From NCBI GenBank assembly GCA_020283715.1, contig JAIQCW010000145.1, forward strand, positions 59,822-123,821: DNA of 64,000 nucleotides, written 5' to 3'. The translations under genes and the position numbers were made by a program. The notes beneath the pieces are model-generated. The model was not told the origin of the DNA and ran no database searches. It worked only from the letters and a program-made list of their open reading frames with translations. Every line of letters begins with the position of its first letter. Position 1 is the stretch's first letter. This document shows positions 46,901 through 58,085 of this stretch, piece by piece. Source of the DNA: Cytauxzoon felis. Taxonomy: Eukaryota > Apicomplexa > Aconoidasida > Piroplasmida > Theileriidae.

Positions 46901-48842
46901 ATGGTATTTTTTATTTAAAATAATTTATACATTTAATTAAGTGCTATATCAAAATGGATACCAACATTACATTGAACAAGGCCATCTCTACAACGACGTC
47001 CGCGTTGGAAATTGAGTGAGTTGATCAATTTATATCCATCCATCGCTGAAATTCGCTATTTAAACATCAATTATATATTTAAATCATCAATTTTAATTGA
47101 TTCAAGTATAGGATTGTTGCACATTTGTTCAATTTTCTTCCCTCTCAATCCATCCCCCATTGCTGTGGAAATGTGTATAAATGCGTAACAATTTCCCTTA
47201 TAACCCATCACTTTATCATAAAATTCAACCTTTAAATAATTTATTCTTATAGTCCAGAGAATCCAAAAGCATTATACAGAAGAGCTCTTGCATATGAAAA
47301 AATAAATGAGCTCGATAAAGCTACAGCTGATTTAGAATTCGGTCTAACCAAATATCCAGAAAATAATGATATGAAATTAGTATGTTAAATCAATTTTAAA
47401 ATTATAAAATCTATAGTTATTTGAGCGAGTAGATAAAAAGAAGAAAATAATCCTACAGAAACAAAAGAAACTCTACTCTAAAATGTTCTCATAATAAAAT
47501 GCCAAAATCCATACTCAAAGTACGTTTATCCCATTGAAATACTCGTTAAATGCAATATCGTCTTGCAGATAGCTCTCCACCATTCCAATCCAACTCTTTT
47601 TCCCACTAGGCGTGGTGGCCTCTCCACCTGAGTTCAGTCCTGCCGTCAGCTCTTCCATTTACTTATCTCTAAAGAGTAGAGCCACTCCCAGAGATCGTGG
47701 CGGAAGTAGTGATGTAACCTCAAGTGGACTACCCGCAGCTGATCTCAGGGAAGCGGAGGGGGAAGTAAATAAAAGAAGGCACCACGCCTAGTGGAAAGAC
47801 CTCAGGTTAATATCTCCATCGAATGGAAAAGAGGGTTCTATTGGATATCACTTGTATTTCTGTCTACAAGTTATAGGATCTTATGTTTCTAACTTATGTT
47901 TACCATATTCATTTCAATATATAGCGTGATGCATTATATTTAAGGAATGTAGGATTATTGACTCACGAGTATAAAGTTGCTTTATTCTTCGCTCATTCTG
48001 CAGCTAATGAACGCTTCAAAGATCGTTGCAGTGATACAAGTACACAATTCCTCTCTTCCGATGATCTTGAAGATGTCAATTATATAACAGAACCAATTTC
48101 CGATTACAACATCACTCATCCTAACATGAGTACAAACTCTCTTCCTCTTGCAGCTCTACCTGAAGTTACAACCAACCCTTTTCGTCCTGCCGTCAGCTCT
48201 TCTTATTACCTATCTCTAAAGAGTAGAGCCACTCCCAGAGATCGTGGCGATGAATCCGAGACGATCCATGGGAGTCGAGGTGAGGTAAATAGAGAGGCCG
48301 CCACGACGAGTGGAAAAGAGAGTAGGATTGTAACCTCGAGTGGACTACCCGTAGCTGATCTCAGGGAAGCGGAGGGGGAAGTAAATAAGGAAGGCCCCCA
48401 CGGCGAGTGGAAAGAACAGACCCCTACTGCAATACTTTCAACTGATGACAAAATCAACACAATTGGTGCACTTCATATATCAAAACCAACTGAAGGACGT
48501 CTTTCTCACAGTTGTTCTCAAGACAATGATGTGATCGTTCCAATGAACTGTAGCCTACGTCAAGGTGAATACCTTAACGTTTGGGAGCATTTAAATAACG
48601 ATAATAATTCCCATGTTGATATGTTTAAATCGGACAGACAAATATTTTATGATTTGAATATACGATCTTCAACTGAACCATTGACAATACAATCCAAGAT
48701 ATCATCTAGAAATATAAATGATATAATGTCTACAACTGGTAAATGTAGGAGGGACTTGTCTAAGATCATAAAGTTACGTGATTTGAATAATAAAATGTAT
48801 AAAATAAAAAATTTAATTAATGAGATTGAAACTGTAATGTAA
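43950..48842 (+). CDS. Hsp110-type ATPase domain fused to TPR repeats, with in-frame repeat insertion
   Basis: Exons 43950-44131, 44244-44301, 44342-44678, 44701-44948, 45399-45500, 45540-45665, 46058-46903, 46942-47015, 47253-47379 and 47925-48842 join in phase to 1005 aa. The Hsp70/Hsp110 nucleotide-binding domain is clear: AGVDIGGDSCRICVASS, NRQTPNIVSF, then VEVLGGGSRIPF and SISYGAVAL. The substrate-binding beta domain is missing; a helical, Glu-rich stretch leads straight into TPRs (KNKDEGNILI, NLKLACYLNLSMCYIK, PENPKALYRRALAYEK). The GGGSR motif and the first TPR lie in one uninterrupted exon, so the fusion is not a splicing error. The last exon carries repeat copy 16 in frame and ends in a helical tail. 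It is probably a cytosolic co-chaperone or nucleotide-exchange factor. Intron 44679-44700 is only 22 nt. Confidence 0.85.
45091..45320. repeat. Repeat-family copy 13 (Hsp110-TPR intron, degenerate inverted copy)
   Basis: Left end gtcctgccctcagctc with cggattcccgtagatc, right end gcgatctacgggagctgga to gctgacggcaggac; both halves are right-half units facing each other, joined by acccggaagaacg-type sequence. The usual gagatcgtgg core is absent. Confidence 0.8.
45805..45994 (+). repeat. Repeat-family copy 14 (Hsp110-TPR intron, sense)
   Basis: Left end ccactagccgtggaggc, gtaaacggtagtgcc variant of the inner left unit, core gccactcccggagatcgtgg, second core gctgatctcagggaagcgga and right end caccacgcctagtgga. 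Confidence 0.9.
47559..47807 (+). repeat. Repeat-family copy 15 (Hsp110-TPR intron, sense)
   Basis: Left modules tcttgcagatagctctcc, cccactaggcgtggtggcc and cctgccgtcagctcttcc in a row, core gccactcccagagatcgtgg, second core and right end caccacgcctagtgga. Three different left modules stack in one copy. Confidence 0.9.
48184..48411 (+). repeat. Repeat-family copy 16 (inside last Hsp110-TPR exon, sense)
   Basis: Left end cgtcctgccgtcagctc, core gccactcccagagatcgtgg, a gatccatgggagtcgagg unit shared with copies 3 and 17, second core and right end cccccacggcgagtgg. It is open in the host frame and encodes ATPRDRGD and ADLREAEGE. Confidence 0.9.
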
Positions 48843-48851
48843 TATTATCTT

Positions 48852-51800
48852 TTAATTTCTTCTACGTTTAATTATTAATTTACTTCTACTAGGTGCGCCT
48901 TTAGCTGATATTTTCTTCATTTGTTTCTTCTTAAATTCCAATGGATCCATACGCTTCTTAACTTTCTTCTTCTTTTTTACAGTAGTGATTGTCTTCTTTG
49001 ATACTTTCAAGTCAACATTATTAGTTATTGAAGTTAATCTCTTCATCGTACGCTTCTGTTTATGAGTCAGTTTATATCCCAATTCAGCAGCCTCTATAGT
49101 ACCAATGTGTTTAGGATACATTTGCTTGAGTTCATTATAATTAATTTTACCTTTCTTCACTTCATATACATCATTATCAGAATCTATAGAAGAACCATCT
49201 CCTGAAATAGTGGTTACACCTGATGTCGTCTTGCCGACAGCTCTTCTATTTAGCTCCCCTCGACTCCCATGGATCGTCTCGGATTCATCGCCACGATCTC
49301 TGGGAGTGGCTCTACTCTTTAGAGATAGATAATTAGAAGAGCTGACGGCAGGATGGACCTCATGTGGAGAGGTGTCTGCAAGAGAAACTCGGTTGGTAGT
49401 GGAAGACAAGGTTCTATCATCAGCTAAAGGATGTATTGTATGTCCACGTGAATGTTCGGTTTCACCGAGTTTTTGTAGTGTATGTTTGGATTTTTTGAGC
49501 CATTTTTTGAATTGATCTTGATTTTCAATGGTATTTTTAACTTTAACACCAGCTTCATTTTTATGTACGCGATTAGTTATTGTATCAATAGTGACTTCTT
49601 CATATTTCTTTTTTAATGGATTCCATTGTCTTTTCCTTTTAAATCTTTGTTTCTGCATTAATTCTTCAGTATCAGGTGTAATATTAAGTGTAATTTCGGG
49701 TAATTCTAATACATCTTTAGCAACACCAGTAGCTTTAGGAACAAGATATGATCTGTCATCAATATTATTTATATTATTATTCTTTTTATTCTTCAAATAA
49801 TGTTGTGCAAATACTTTCTTCTTCTCCATTATACTTACAGATTCTTGAGGAATATTATTCAACGTCTTAGATACAGGTCTATAACTATGCAAATAATCCA
49901 ATATATCCTGACGTGTAGATGTAATACCAACGTCAGATAATTCAGCTGAGGTCGTCTTGCAGACAGCTCCTTTATTTAGCTGTCCCTCCGCTTCCCGTAG
50001 ATCAGCTACGGGTTCCACTTGAGGTCCATTAACTATATCACGTTCTTCCGGGTTGACATTCTCTGTTACTCCGGGTAGATTTCCTGTTCTTCGGGGTTGA
50101 TTATCTTCGTTCTTCCGGGTAGGCATTTCCTGTTCCTCCGGGTTAAAATCACCACGATCTCCGGGAGTGGCATCACCCTTTAGGGATAGGTAATTGAAAG
50201 AGCTGACGGCAGGACTGACCTCAGGTGGAGAGCTGTCTGTAAGATCTACGGCGGAAGAGAATGGAACAGAGATAGAATTAATTTCGATTAATGATTTTGT
50301 TTGGGAATTGTTTAATTGTTGGTTATATGTTGGATGAAGTGTATTGGCGATTGTATTAATACCACCGAGTGATTCAATAAGTAATTTTGATTGATCTATA
50401 GAATGATTTGATGGATTTGGTCGTGTTTTATAATATAAATTATATGAATTGTCCATACTACGCTTTAAGGATTCCAATTCTGAATCATTATTTAACATGT
50501 TCATCAACTTCTCATTATAAAATAACAAATCACCAACTGTACCCAATATACAAAAATCCGTTGATGGATATTTAATATTCCCATACTCATTGTTCTCTAA
50601 TATATTGTTCACAATGTCAACTTCAGCAGACGATGTCATGCCCTGTGTTCCATTTACAACTGAAGTCTTTCCACTAAGCGTTACAGTTGATGTCTTACCA
50701 CTAGGCGTTCCACCTGAGGTCGTCTTGCAGACAGCTTCTCCATTTATCTCCCCTTCCAGCTCCCGTAGATCGCTTCCCGGTATTCCACTCGAGGTTACAT
50801 CCTTGTCCTCCTTATCTTCGCCACGATCTCTGGGAGTGGTATTACCGTTTACGGATAGGTAAATAGAAGAGCTGACGGCAGGATGGACCTCAAGTGAAGA
50901 ACTCTCTGCAGTAGGACCTACGATGGAGATAATATCGTTTGGGTGATGCAGAGATTTTGTATTATTGTTATTATATAAGATGATACTTCTACCGATATGT
51001 TGTATTATTTCGGTGCAGTATGAGAAGTCATAATATGTGAGTATAGAGATTGCTAGGCCTTGTTTACCTGCTCTTGCGGTTCTACCTATTCTGTGTATAA
51101 ATAGTTTTGGTGAATGTGGGAAATCAAAATTTATTACCACATCAATCATTGGAAGATCAAGTCCTCTTGCTGCTAAATCTGTTACTATTAGAATATTTGA
51201 TTTAAAACGTTTAAATGATGACATTTGTATTGTTCTATTGTTCATATCCATTGTACCATATACAAATGATACTTTATAACCAAATTTATTCAATAACAGG
51301 CGAAAAAATTCCACATGGTGCTTTGTTGCTACGAATAATATCATACGTTCATTCACCTAAAGATATAAAAATGAATAAGGAAGTGAGGTTTTGTTGTGGG
51401 GAGGTAATTTTTATGATTTTTATAGTGTTAAAAAGCCCCATAAATATGGTGCAACTTATGTGGGATGGAATTTTATAAATGTATTGAGAATTAAGTTCAG
51501 TGTTTATGAATATGTTCACAATAGTTATAGTAAATAATACATTAAATGATGCAATATCATCGTTGAAGGTGCCAATATTAAAATTAATTCTGCCAGTGGT
51601 TTGTCCATCATCCAAAAACGGCTTGTGTTGGCCTTCAGTATTGGTAGCAGCATTAGCATCATAATCTGGATCCTTTGGGTCCGTGTATTTTCCTTTTTTA
51701 TCTTTAGTAGTAGTTTTAGCCCTTTCACTATTATCTGCGTCAGGTTGTATTTGCGCGCCTGCTCCCGCGAATCCGATAGATTCTAACCACTCTTGGAAGA

Positions 51801-53953
51801 AATTGAATGTTATACAGACGATATATACAAGCCATTTCTTATCTCTCATATGTCTACCAAAAAATCCTTCGGGATAATGCATGAATGATAGAAATATATA
51901 AATACAGGTTAAATAAGGTATTATAGCTATCCAAGACAGTTGCCAACCCCATGATTTTGCATTTAGATGTCCACGATCTACCGCTAGGGCCAATACCTAA
52001 GTCCTCCTTTGCAATGATGCCATATATTTCTTCTGCAACATCTAACATCGCTACAGCAAAATTTGGGATCGCGGCCGTAAACAATATCCACAAATCAATC
52101 CTTTTACCCATAATATCATCATCAACGAGTTGATACGGGCTGATGGAAGGATAGAAAAAATAAACAGTTCCCAATGATGCAGCCAACATTCCTATAGGCG
52201 ACCAGTCGTAAACGTGGCTGATCTCATTAGGATTACCTGTATCATTACTTTTTGGAGCAAATAATTTTAGGATACCCTGATTACCAAGTTCTTTATCTTG
52301 ATCAATAGGAGGATCAGAACTTGTATTCCTCTGCATAGTACCATAACCGCGGTTATTCCATGTTCCATTTTTTTGTTCGTACATATCCATTCCAATATCC
52401 ACAGTCCAACAAATTGCTGATAGGCCTAGAGTGAGTATCGTAACCCAAAATTGAATCATTACTATGGAATGATCGAAATCAGTCCAACCATCTCTCCCGG
52501 ATTTAAATTTACAATATTTATGGAGGAAAAATGTAAAGAACCCAGACGAAGGAACACCAGCTCCGTACATTGAAGCAAAATGCCCTTCCAGCTTAAAACT
52601 GGATGCACAGTATAATCCATTTGTAAAGGTCATGAAAATAACACTCCAGAAGAATTCATTAAATTTACCATAATCATCACCAGATTTAAATAATTTATAT
52701 GATAAAATCCCAGATATGAACATTAACCAGACAGATACGATAGAGAATATTCTGTAATACTTCCTATTAGCTGTTTTACCTCTAACTATCCACGCTACTA
52801 TATTCGCTATATACTGCCCCAACACATTTGATAACTCCATCGGAGTATGGATTTTGTATATGAATAATGGAACGGTAGATGGAGGAAGATGATAACGCTT
52901 CAATATATGAGGAGCACAAGTCATGGCAATTCTATGTGGAGTGAGCATAATAAAACCTGCAATGAACATCGAAATCCTGCCTTGAACTTTAGGAAACGCA
53001 CCTTCGGGTCCAAGTCCAACCATTATTTAATCATTCTGTCCATAAACATATAAAAGATCCATTAGTCCAAATTGTCCCCCTCCCATCATTTATGGAAAAT
53101 ACGTCATCCCATTACATCAATTCAACTTACATTATTGTGATGACTCAAGAGCTTCAATAGAGTGGGTATTTTATCTTCGTTCCTGTACAAGCAATGAAAT
53201 CAAACTTCTTCATTCAACTCACCTCGAGTAGATGAATGATAATGTAAGCTGCTCGTTAATTTGCAAATCTTGATCAATTTTAGTAACAACTGGGTTGGGT
53301 AATCCAAATTTTATGAATTCTGATACATCAGATGGTAATGTTGCACTGACTAAAATTGTCTGTTTATTCTTGGGCAAATGAGAAAAAATTTTGTAAACAT
53401 CAGGTAAAAAACCCATCTCAAATAACTCATCAGCTTCATCAATGATAAAATATTCCAACAAACCGAAATTTATACTCTTCTCAACTAAATGCTGCGATAA
53501 TCTACCAGGAGTTGCGATAATAACATCAGGATTAAATGTCAATGATCCAAATTGTTTCTCTAAAGCTTGACCACCAATAAGAGTAACGTGCCTTAATAAA
53601 TCACCTCTAACAAATTTTTTAAAAACTGATTCAACTTGTAATGCTAATTCACGCGTTGGTAATAAAATCAAACATCTTACACCAACTGTAGTAGAATGTG
53701 ACCCTAACAACTGTATAACAGGAGCTAAATATGCGATTGTCTTTCCAGAACCAGTTCTAGCTACACATACCACATTATTCTTCTTTAATATAAGCGGAAT
53801 AGTCTTTCTTTGTATAGCAGATGGTTGTTTGTAACGAAATCTACGTTCCAATGATAAACAGATCATCTTATTTAAACCTAATACACCAAAAGCGCCAATC
53901 CCGCCTCCGGGATTTTCTTTTTTCTTTTTATTTTTACAAAAGTCATCTTCCAT
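48852..53953 (-). CDS. DBP10: DEAD-box RNA helicase DBP10/DDX54 with three in-frame repeat insertions
   Basis: Exons 53953-53223, 53182-53131 and 51356-48852 join in phase to 1095 aa. Motifs: Q-motif (QPSAIQRKT), Walker [30 protein letters not shown] in [15 protein letters not shown], then [15 protein letters not shown] and [13 protein letters not shown]. The C-terminal half has the DBP10CT signature around [14 protein letters not shown] and a Lys-rich tail, so the orthologue is DBP10/DDX54, a nucleolar factor for 60S subunit assembly. The region between helicase core and DBP10CT, and the part before the tail, contain repeat copies 19, 18 and 17, all in frame and sense. Intron 2 (51357-53130, 1774 nt) encloses a membrane-protein gene on the same strand. 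The gene is nearly abutting the Hsp110-TPR stop (9 bases). Confidence 0.93.
49218..49368 (-). repeat. Repeat-family copy 17 (inside DBP10 coding exon, sense)
   Basis: Ends gtcttgccgacagctc and gctgacggcagga (plus strand view), core ccacgatctctgggagtggc and the gactcccatggatcgtctcg unit. It encodes ATPRDRGD in the helicase frame. The second core is missing. Confidence 0.9.
49945..50229 (-). repeat. Repeat-family copy 18 (inside DBP10 coding exon, sense)
   Basis: Ends gtcttgcagacagctcc and gctgacggcaggac, second core cgcttcccgtagatcagc, a repeated ttccgggt(t/a)-type linker also seen in copies 4, 13 and 22, and core ccacgatctccgggagtggc. It encodes ATPGDRGD and ADLREAEGQ in the host frame. Confidence 0.9.
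50701..50897 (-). repeat. Repeat-family copy 19 (inside DBP10 coding exon, sense)
   Basis: Ends gtcttgcagacagcttc and gctgacggcagga, right unit ccagctcccgtagatcgc, core ccacgatctctgggagtgg and a gtttacggataggtaa inner unit. It encodes TTPRDRGE and DLRELEGE in the host frame, directly after the helicase core. Confidence 0.9.
51349..53023 (-). CDS. Tpr/MTM-like multispanning membrane protein, nested in the DBP10 intron; one frame break
   Basis: Two ORFs, 53023 to about 51998 and about 51995 to 51349, form one protein of about 550 aa with roughly ten hydrophobic spans (for example [45 protein letters not shown]). A central loop has the ENT-like stretch [16 protein letters not shown], and a late hydrophilic loop is rich in Asp/Lys/Pro. 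Piroplasms carry large families of such proteins (Tpr in T. parva, Tar, mtm in Babesia), distantly like equilibrative nucleoside transporters. The frame changes near 51995; a 13-nt GT-AG would fix it but is too short for an intron, so I call it an indel. The ORF stops 8 bases inside the helicase's next exon. Confidence 0.6.
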
Positions 53954-54109
53954 TTTTATATTTTCGATATTTTACATATAAATATAATACATTTTTGAAA
54001 TTAAATGTAGGTGGGTGTCATTTATGTAGTAAGGTGGGATATGAAATAGATAGTCAAGGTTAAATTTACATAACAAAATTCACTTAAACACACGATCTTC
54101 GTTTAAATA

Positions 54110-57100
54110 ATGGTTAATATAAATAATTTAATTAAAAATGAAATCAAATCGGAGTGTAAAAATTTTAGCCTTAGGAATCACATACGGAGGCCAAACACAG
54201 GTACATACAACTCAGATCACACTGGATATACACGTTTTAAAAACATTTTTGAATCTAATCGTGCTAGTATAAAGAATGTTTTATCGAAACTGAGGTCTAA
54301 TGAATATAAAAATTTGAAATCAGTCCTTTCCAGATCCATATATAGAGATTCGAAGCTATTTAAGCATTTTGATGAAGCTTTAATTCATAAAGATGAAATT
54401 AATGATAATGTAATACATAGTTTTGAGGTAGATGATGAATTGGAGTACAAAATTTTAGAGAGAGAGGGATATAATAAGTTATTCTTGTCAAATGTTGCTC
54501 GTATAATTCAAATTTTAAAAGATGATGGATATAAAACTAACAACATAGTTGAGAGGGAGCTAAAAGACTACTATAAGAGCTCAAGTAAATTTGAGATTGG
54601 TCCACTGTACATTTCATTAATTATAAAATGTATATCAAAGTGTAAAAATATTAATAGTTTTGATGAGCTATTGGTAGAATTTATAAATTTTTACAAAAAT
54701 GATACTCTTTCTAATGTAATTAAATCTCAAGGATCTTCAACTGGTGGCAAACATATATCGAAACCTATTTCTGTTGATAAGCAATTGGAAGATGAGGTTT
54801 CGAATCTTTTACTAGGTATATCCAAGAGGAATATAGAAGAATTCGATCGCAATATTGGTAGAATGTCCAATGGAGAAGAAAATGTTTGTAATAATAACTC
54901 ATTCAATGATTCGTATGCATCCCCGTCCATTAATTTGGAGGATGAACTGGAGATTATAAATGTAAAACCTAATGGAAATGATGATGATTCGAGATTTATC
55001 TCAACACTCTCTTGTGAAATTTTATCCAAAGAAATGAAATGTGATGTTGAAAAGGTTTGTTTGTTGATTTAATTTTACTTATATTTCCATCATAGATGCG
55101 CGAAATATGTCGTGAAATAGAGTGTAATGAGTCTAATTTAACATTAGAAGAAACTGAATTCATAATGGATGAGATGGGTTTGAAGGATTTTTGTATAAAA
55201 TCTATCAATGGAAAGATGGTTTTGTTAAAGTCTCAAGTAGAAATGGTGAAAAGACCATTAGTAATTACAATAATGGGTCATGTTGATCATGGTAAGACGA
55301 CATTATTGGATAGAATACAGAAATCTGAGATTGTTAAGACAGAAGTTGGAAATATTACTCAGAAATTGGGGACATTTCAAGTATTAATGGATAATGTTCA
55401 ATTAACATTTGTAGATACTCCTGGACATTCAGCTTTTAGTGTTATGAGATGTAGAGGTATAACATGTGCTGATTTGGTATTATTAGTAATTGCAGCTGAT
55501 GATGGTATAATGCCACAGACATTAGAGAGTATAAAATTAATTAAAGAAACATCTACGCCATGTATAGTTGTCATTAATAAAATTGATTTGGTAACAGAAG
55601 AATTGTTATATACATTAGAAGATTCTATAAAAAATTATTTGTTGGATGCACCAATCGTATATATATCAGCACGTAGTGGTACAAATATAAATTCACTCTT
55701 GAATAAAATATATGAAATGGATAATGTATTAAATATACAAACAGATCTTAAAGGTAAAGGTATGGCATACATTTATGAAACGATCCAACATCCTACAAGA
55801 GGAAAATGTTTAAATGTAATCGTTAGAAATGGAACTTTAAAAGAAGGATCTTGGATTACTTGTGGTATAAATTATGGAAAGATTAAAAAAATGCATAATA
55901 GCTCAGGTATTAATATCAAAGTCGCACAACCATCACAGATAGCACAAATCGTATGGCTACAAGATATTACAAATGCAGCCGGACAATTTATACATGAAGC
56001 CAAGAATCAAAATCATGCCATCAAAGTTGCCAACATCAATAAAAAAAAGTTAGAGGTTAGTCGAATTATAAATTTAATAATTCATTTCAATTTACACTGT
56101 CAAGTCTATATCTGAAGTCCAATCCACCTCTTTTCGTCCTGCCGTCAGCTCTTCCAATTACCTATCTCTAAAGAGTAGAGCCACTCCCAGAGATCGTGGC
56201 GGAAGTGTAGTAGATTTGACCTCAAGTGGAACCCGCAGCTGATCTCAGGGAAGCGGAGGGGGAGGTAAATAAAAGAAGCTGTCTGCAAGACAAGAAAAGG
56301 TAGATCGGTGAGGTTTAGGATTGCAGGAGGAAGAGAGATTTGATAAAGGTGGATTGGACATGTGCATTGACAACTCTTTGATTCAATCTTATTGGTTTTA
56401 TATTTCATTAATTCTATAGGTTCAAAGATCATCTGAAGTATCATCGTTGATGGATATACCTCAAATTAATGTTGTATTGAGATGTGGAGATCAGGGTGGA
56501 TTAGAGGCTGTAATGGAATGGATTGATAATTTTAATAAGGACAAGTTAAAGACTGTTGATTTGGATTATCTTATTGAACGTGGTTATATTAATGATAGAA
56601 ATGATACATTTAAACTTAATGATTGGAAACCTATTAATATCGTAGCCAAACATATAGGACCATTCAATCAAAGTGATTCTCAATCAGTCAACGTGGGTAA
56701 TGTATCATTCTTAGGCTTCAATATTTCCAGTCCTACACAGGTTTGTCTTTATTCACTATAGTTAATTATAACACTCAGGGAATTATTCTACCACCAATCG
56801 TCAGAATTCATGATATCATCTATAACCTTTTCCACGATATTGAAGTATGTTGATCTGCACGTCTATCCTAGACTGAAGATACAATCCGTTCCACCTGAGG
56901 TCTTGCCACTCGCCGCGGAGGCCTCTTCTATTTACTTCCCCCTCCGCTTCCCTGAGATCAGCTACGGGTTCTCCACTTGAGGTCTCCACCTGAGGTCCAA
57001 TAATTAACTTCAGTCACGATCTCTGGGAGTTACTTCACCCTTCAGGGATAGGTAATTGGAAGAGCCACCACGGCTAGTGGAAAACAACGTTCTAACCTCA

Positions 57101-57613
57101 GGTGGAGATCTGTCTCAAGACAATGAAACTCGCAGAAGATAGATTGCACCTTATGTCAGTACTCCATGTATATATAAATATTTTTAGGAAATGTACGAAT
57201 TTTATTATGGTCCTACATATGTAATGAAGAAGGAGTGTACATTACAAGTAACTCAACTTGGTACGATTACTATAAAAGGTGTTGGTAAAAGGCAGGTTAT
57301 TGGAGCTGCAGTTAAGGATGGATCATGTAAGATTGGGCATTATTTTATGATTTCTAGAGATGGAAAGGTAATAACTAGGGATTTAACTGTATATTCTATG
57401 CAATCTTCAAAGAAAAATGTTACTGAATTGACTAAAGGAGGTTTGTTTACTCCATTTTATATATTGATTCATATTTAAATCTCTACAGATAACAACGCTA
57501 TAATATTCAAATCAGACTTGGATATTAAAGAAAATGATGAAATTATCGCATATACAAAGAATAATTTACCACCTTTATTTGATAAAATCACACAATTTAA
57601 CCTTAAAAATTAA
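54110..57613 (+). CDS. infB: Organellar translation initiation factor IF-2
   Basis: Exons 54110-55054, 55096-56055, 56420-56740, 56779-56844, 57188-57440 and 57489-57613 join in phase to 889 aa. The first exon is a lineage-specific N-terminal region. The GTPase domain follows: GHVDHGKTTLLD (G1), DTPGHSAFS (G3), NKID (G4) and SARSG (G5), then domain II (GKGMAYIYETIQ), domain III (RCGDQGGLEAV) and domain IV near the end (MISRDGKVITRDL). IF-2 recruits fMet-tRNA to the small subunit of bacterial-type ribosomes. The N-terminus lacks a secretory signal, so a mitochondrial role is a little more likely than apicoplast; this is inference. Introns 2 and 4 contain repeat copies 20 and 21. Confidence 0.93.
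56133..56295 (+). repeat. Repeat-family copy 20 (IF-2 intron, sense)
   Basis: A compact, nearly minimal copy: end cctgccgtcagctcttcc, core gccactcccagagatcgtgg, second core gctgatctcagggaagcgga and right end gctgtctgcaagac. Its ends use two different modules. Confidence 0.92.
56889..57106 (-). repeat. Repeat-family copy 21 (IF-2 intron, antisense)
   Basis: Left end ccactcgccgcggaggcc, second core cgcttccctgagatcagc, decayed core cacgatctctgggagttac and right end ccaccacggctagtgga. Confidence 0.88.
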
Positions 57614-58085
57614 TATTTTTCATTTTTATAAATGTTCCCACAGCACCACATGTAATATAGGGTAAATTTATTCTATTACTTGATCTCGAGTTTTACAAAT
57701 TAAAACAGTTACCAAATCATTTAAATTTAGTAGAGTATAACATTTACTATCATTTAGTACTTATATTTGAATTTTAAATTAATAAATTTTATAATTTATA
57801 TGTTTATATATTATGTAGAGGATAATATTGTACATATATTATAACTGCATTATAGTAGAGTAGTAATAATAAAACAACATTCATTATATAAAAATATAAT
57901 TATATAATAATAGATAAATCAGAGATGACATAAATTTATATTCATATATATAACAATGTAGACAGAGGTATAAACGTATGGTAGACATACATTGAACTCC
58001 ATACAATTGATACATGATATCGACGCTCAAAGTATAGTGGTAGTAATGTAATATAAATTAAATGTGTATAGTATAAATTAAAATA
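57614..58085. other. Convergent intergenic region
   Basis: About 470 bases between the stops of IF-2 and bL21, presumably two 3' UTRs. Extremely A+T-rich; nothing recognisable. Confidence 0.45.

Noticed and set aside
48206..48460. Antisense ORFs across the repeat copies (also 45837-46022 and 50590-50862)
   Set aside because: The family's reverse strand is also open in one frame, so similar ORFs appear at every copy. They lie opposite conserved genes or introns and have no independent support.
51984..51996. A 13-nt GT-AG intron that would repair the multispanning membrane gene
   Set aside because: It restores the frame but is shorter than any credible spliceosomal intron; an indel is more likely.
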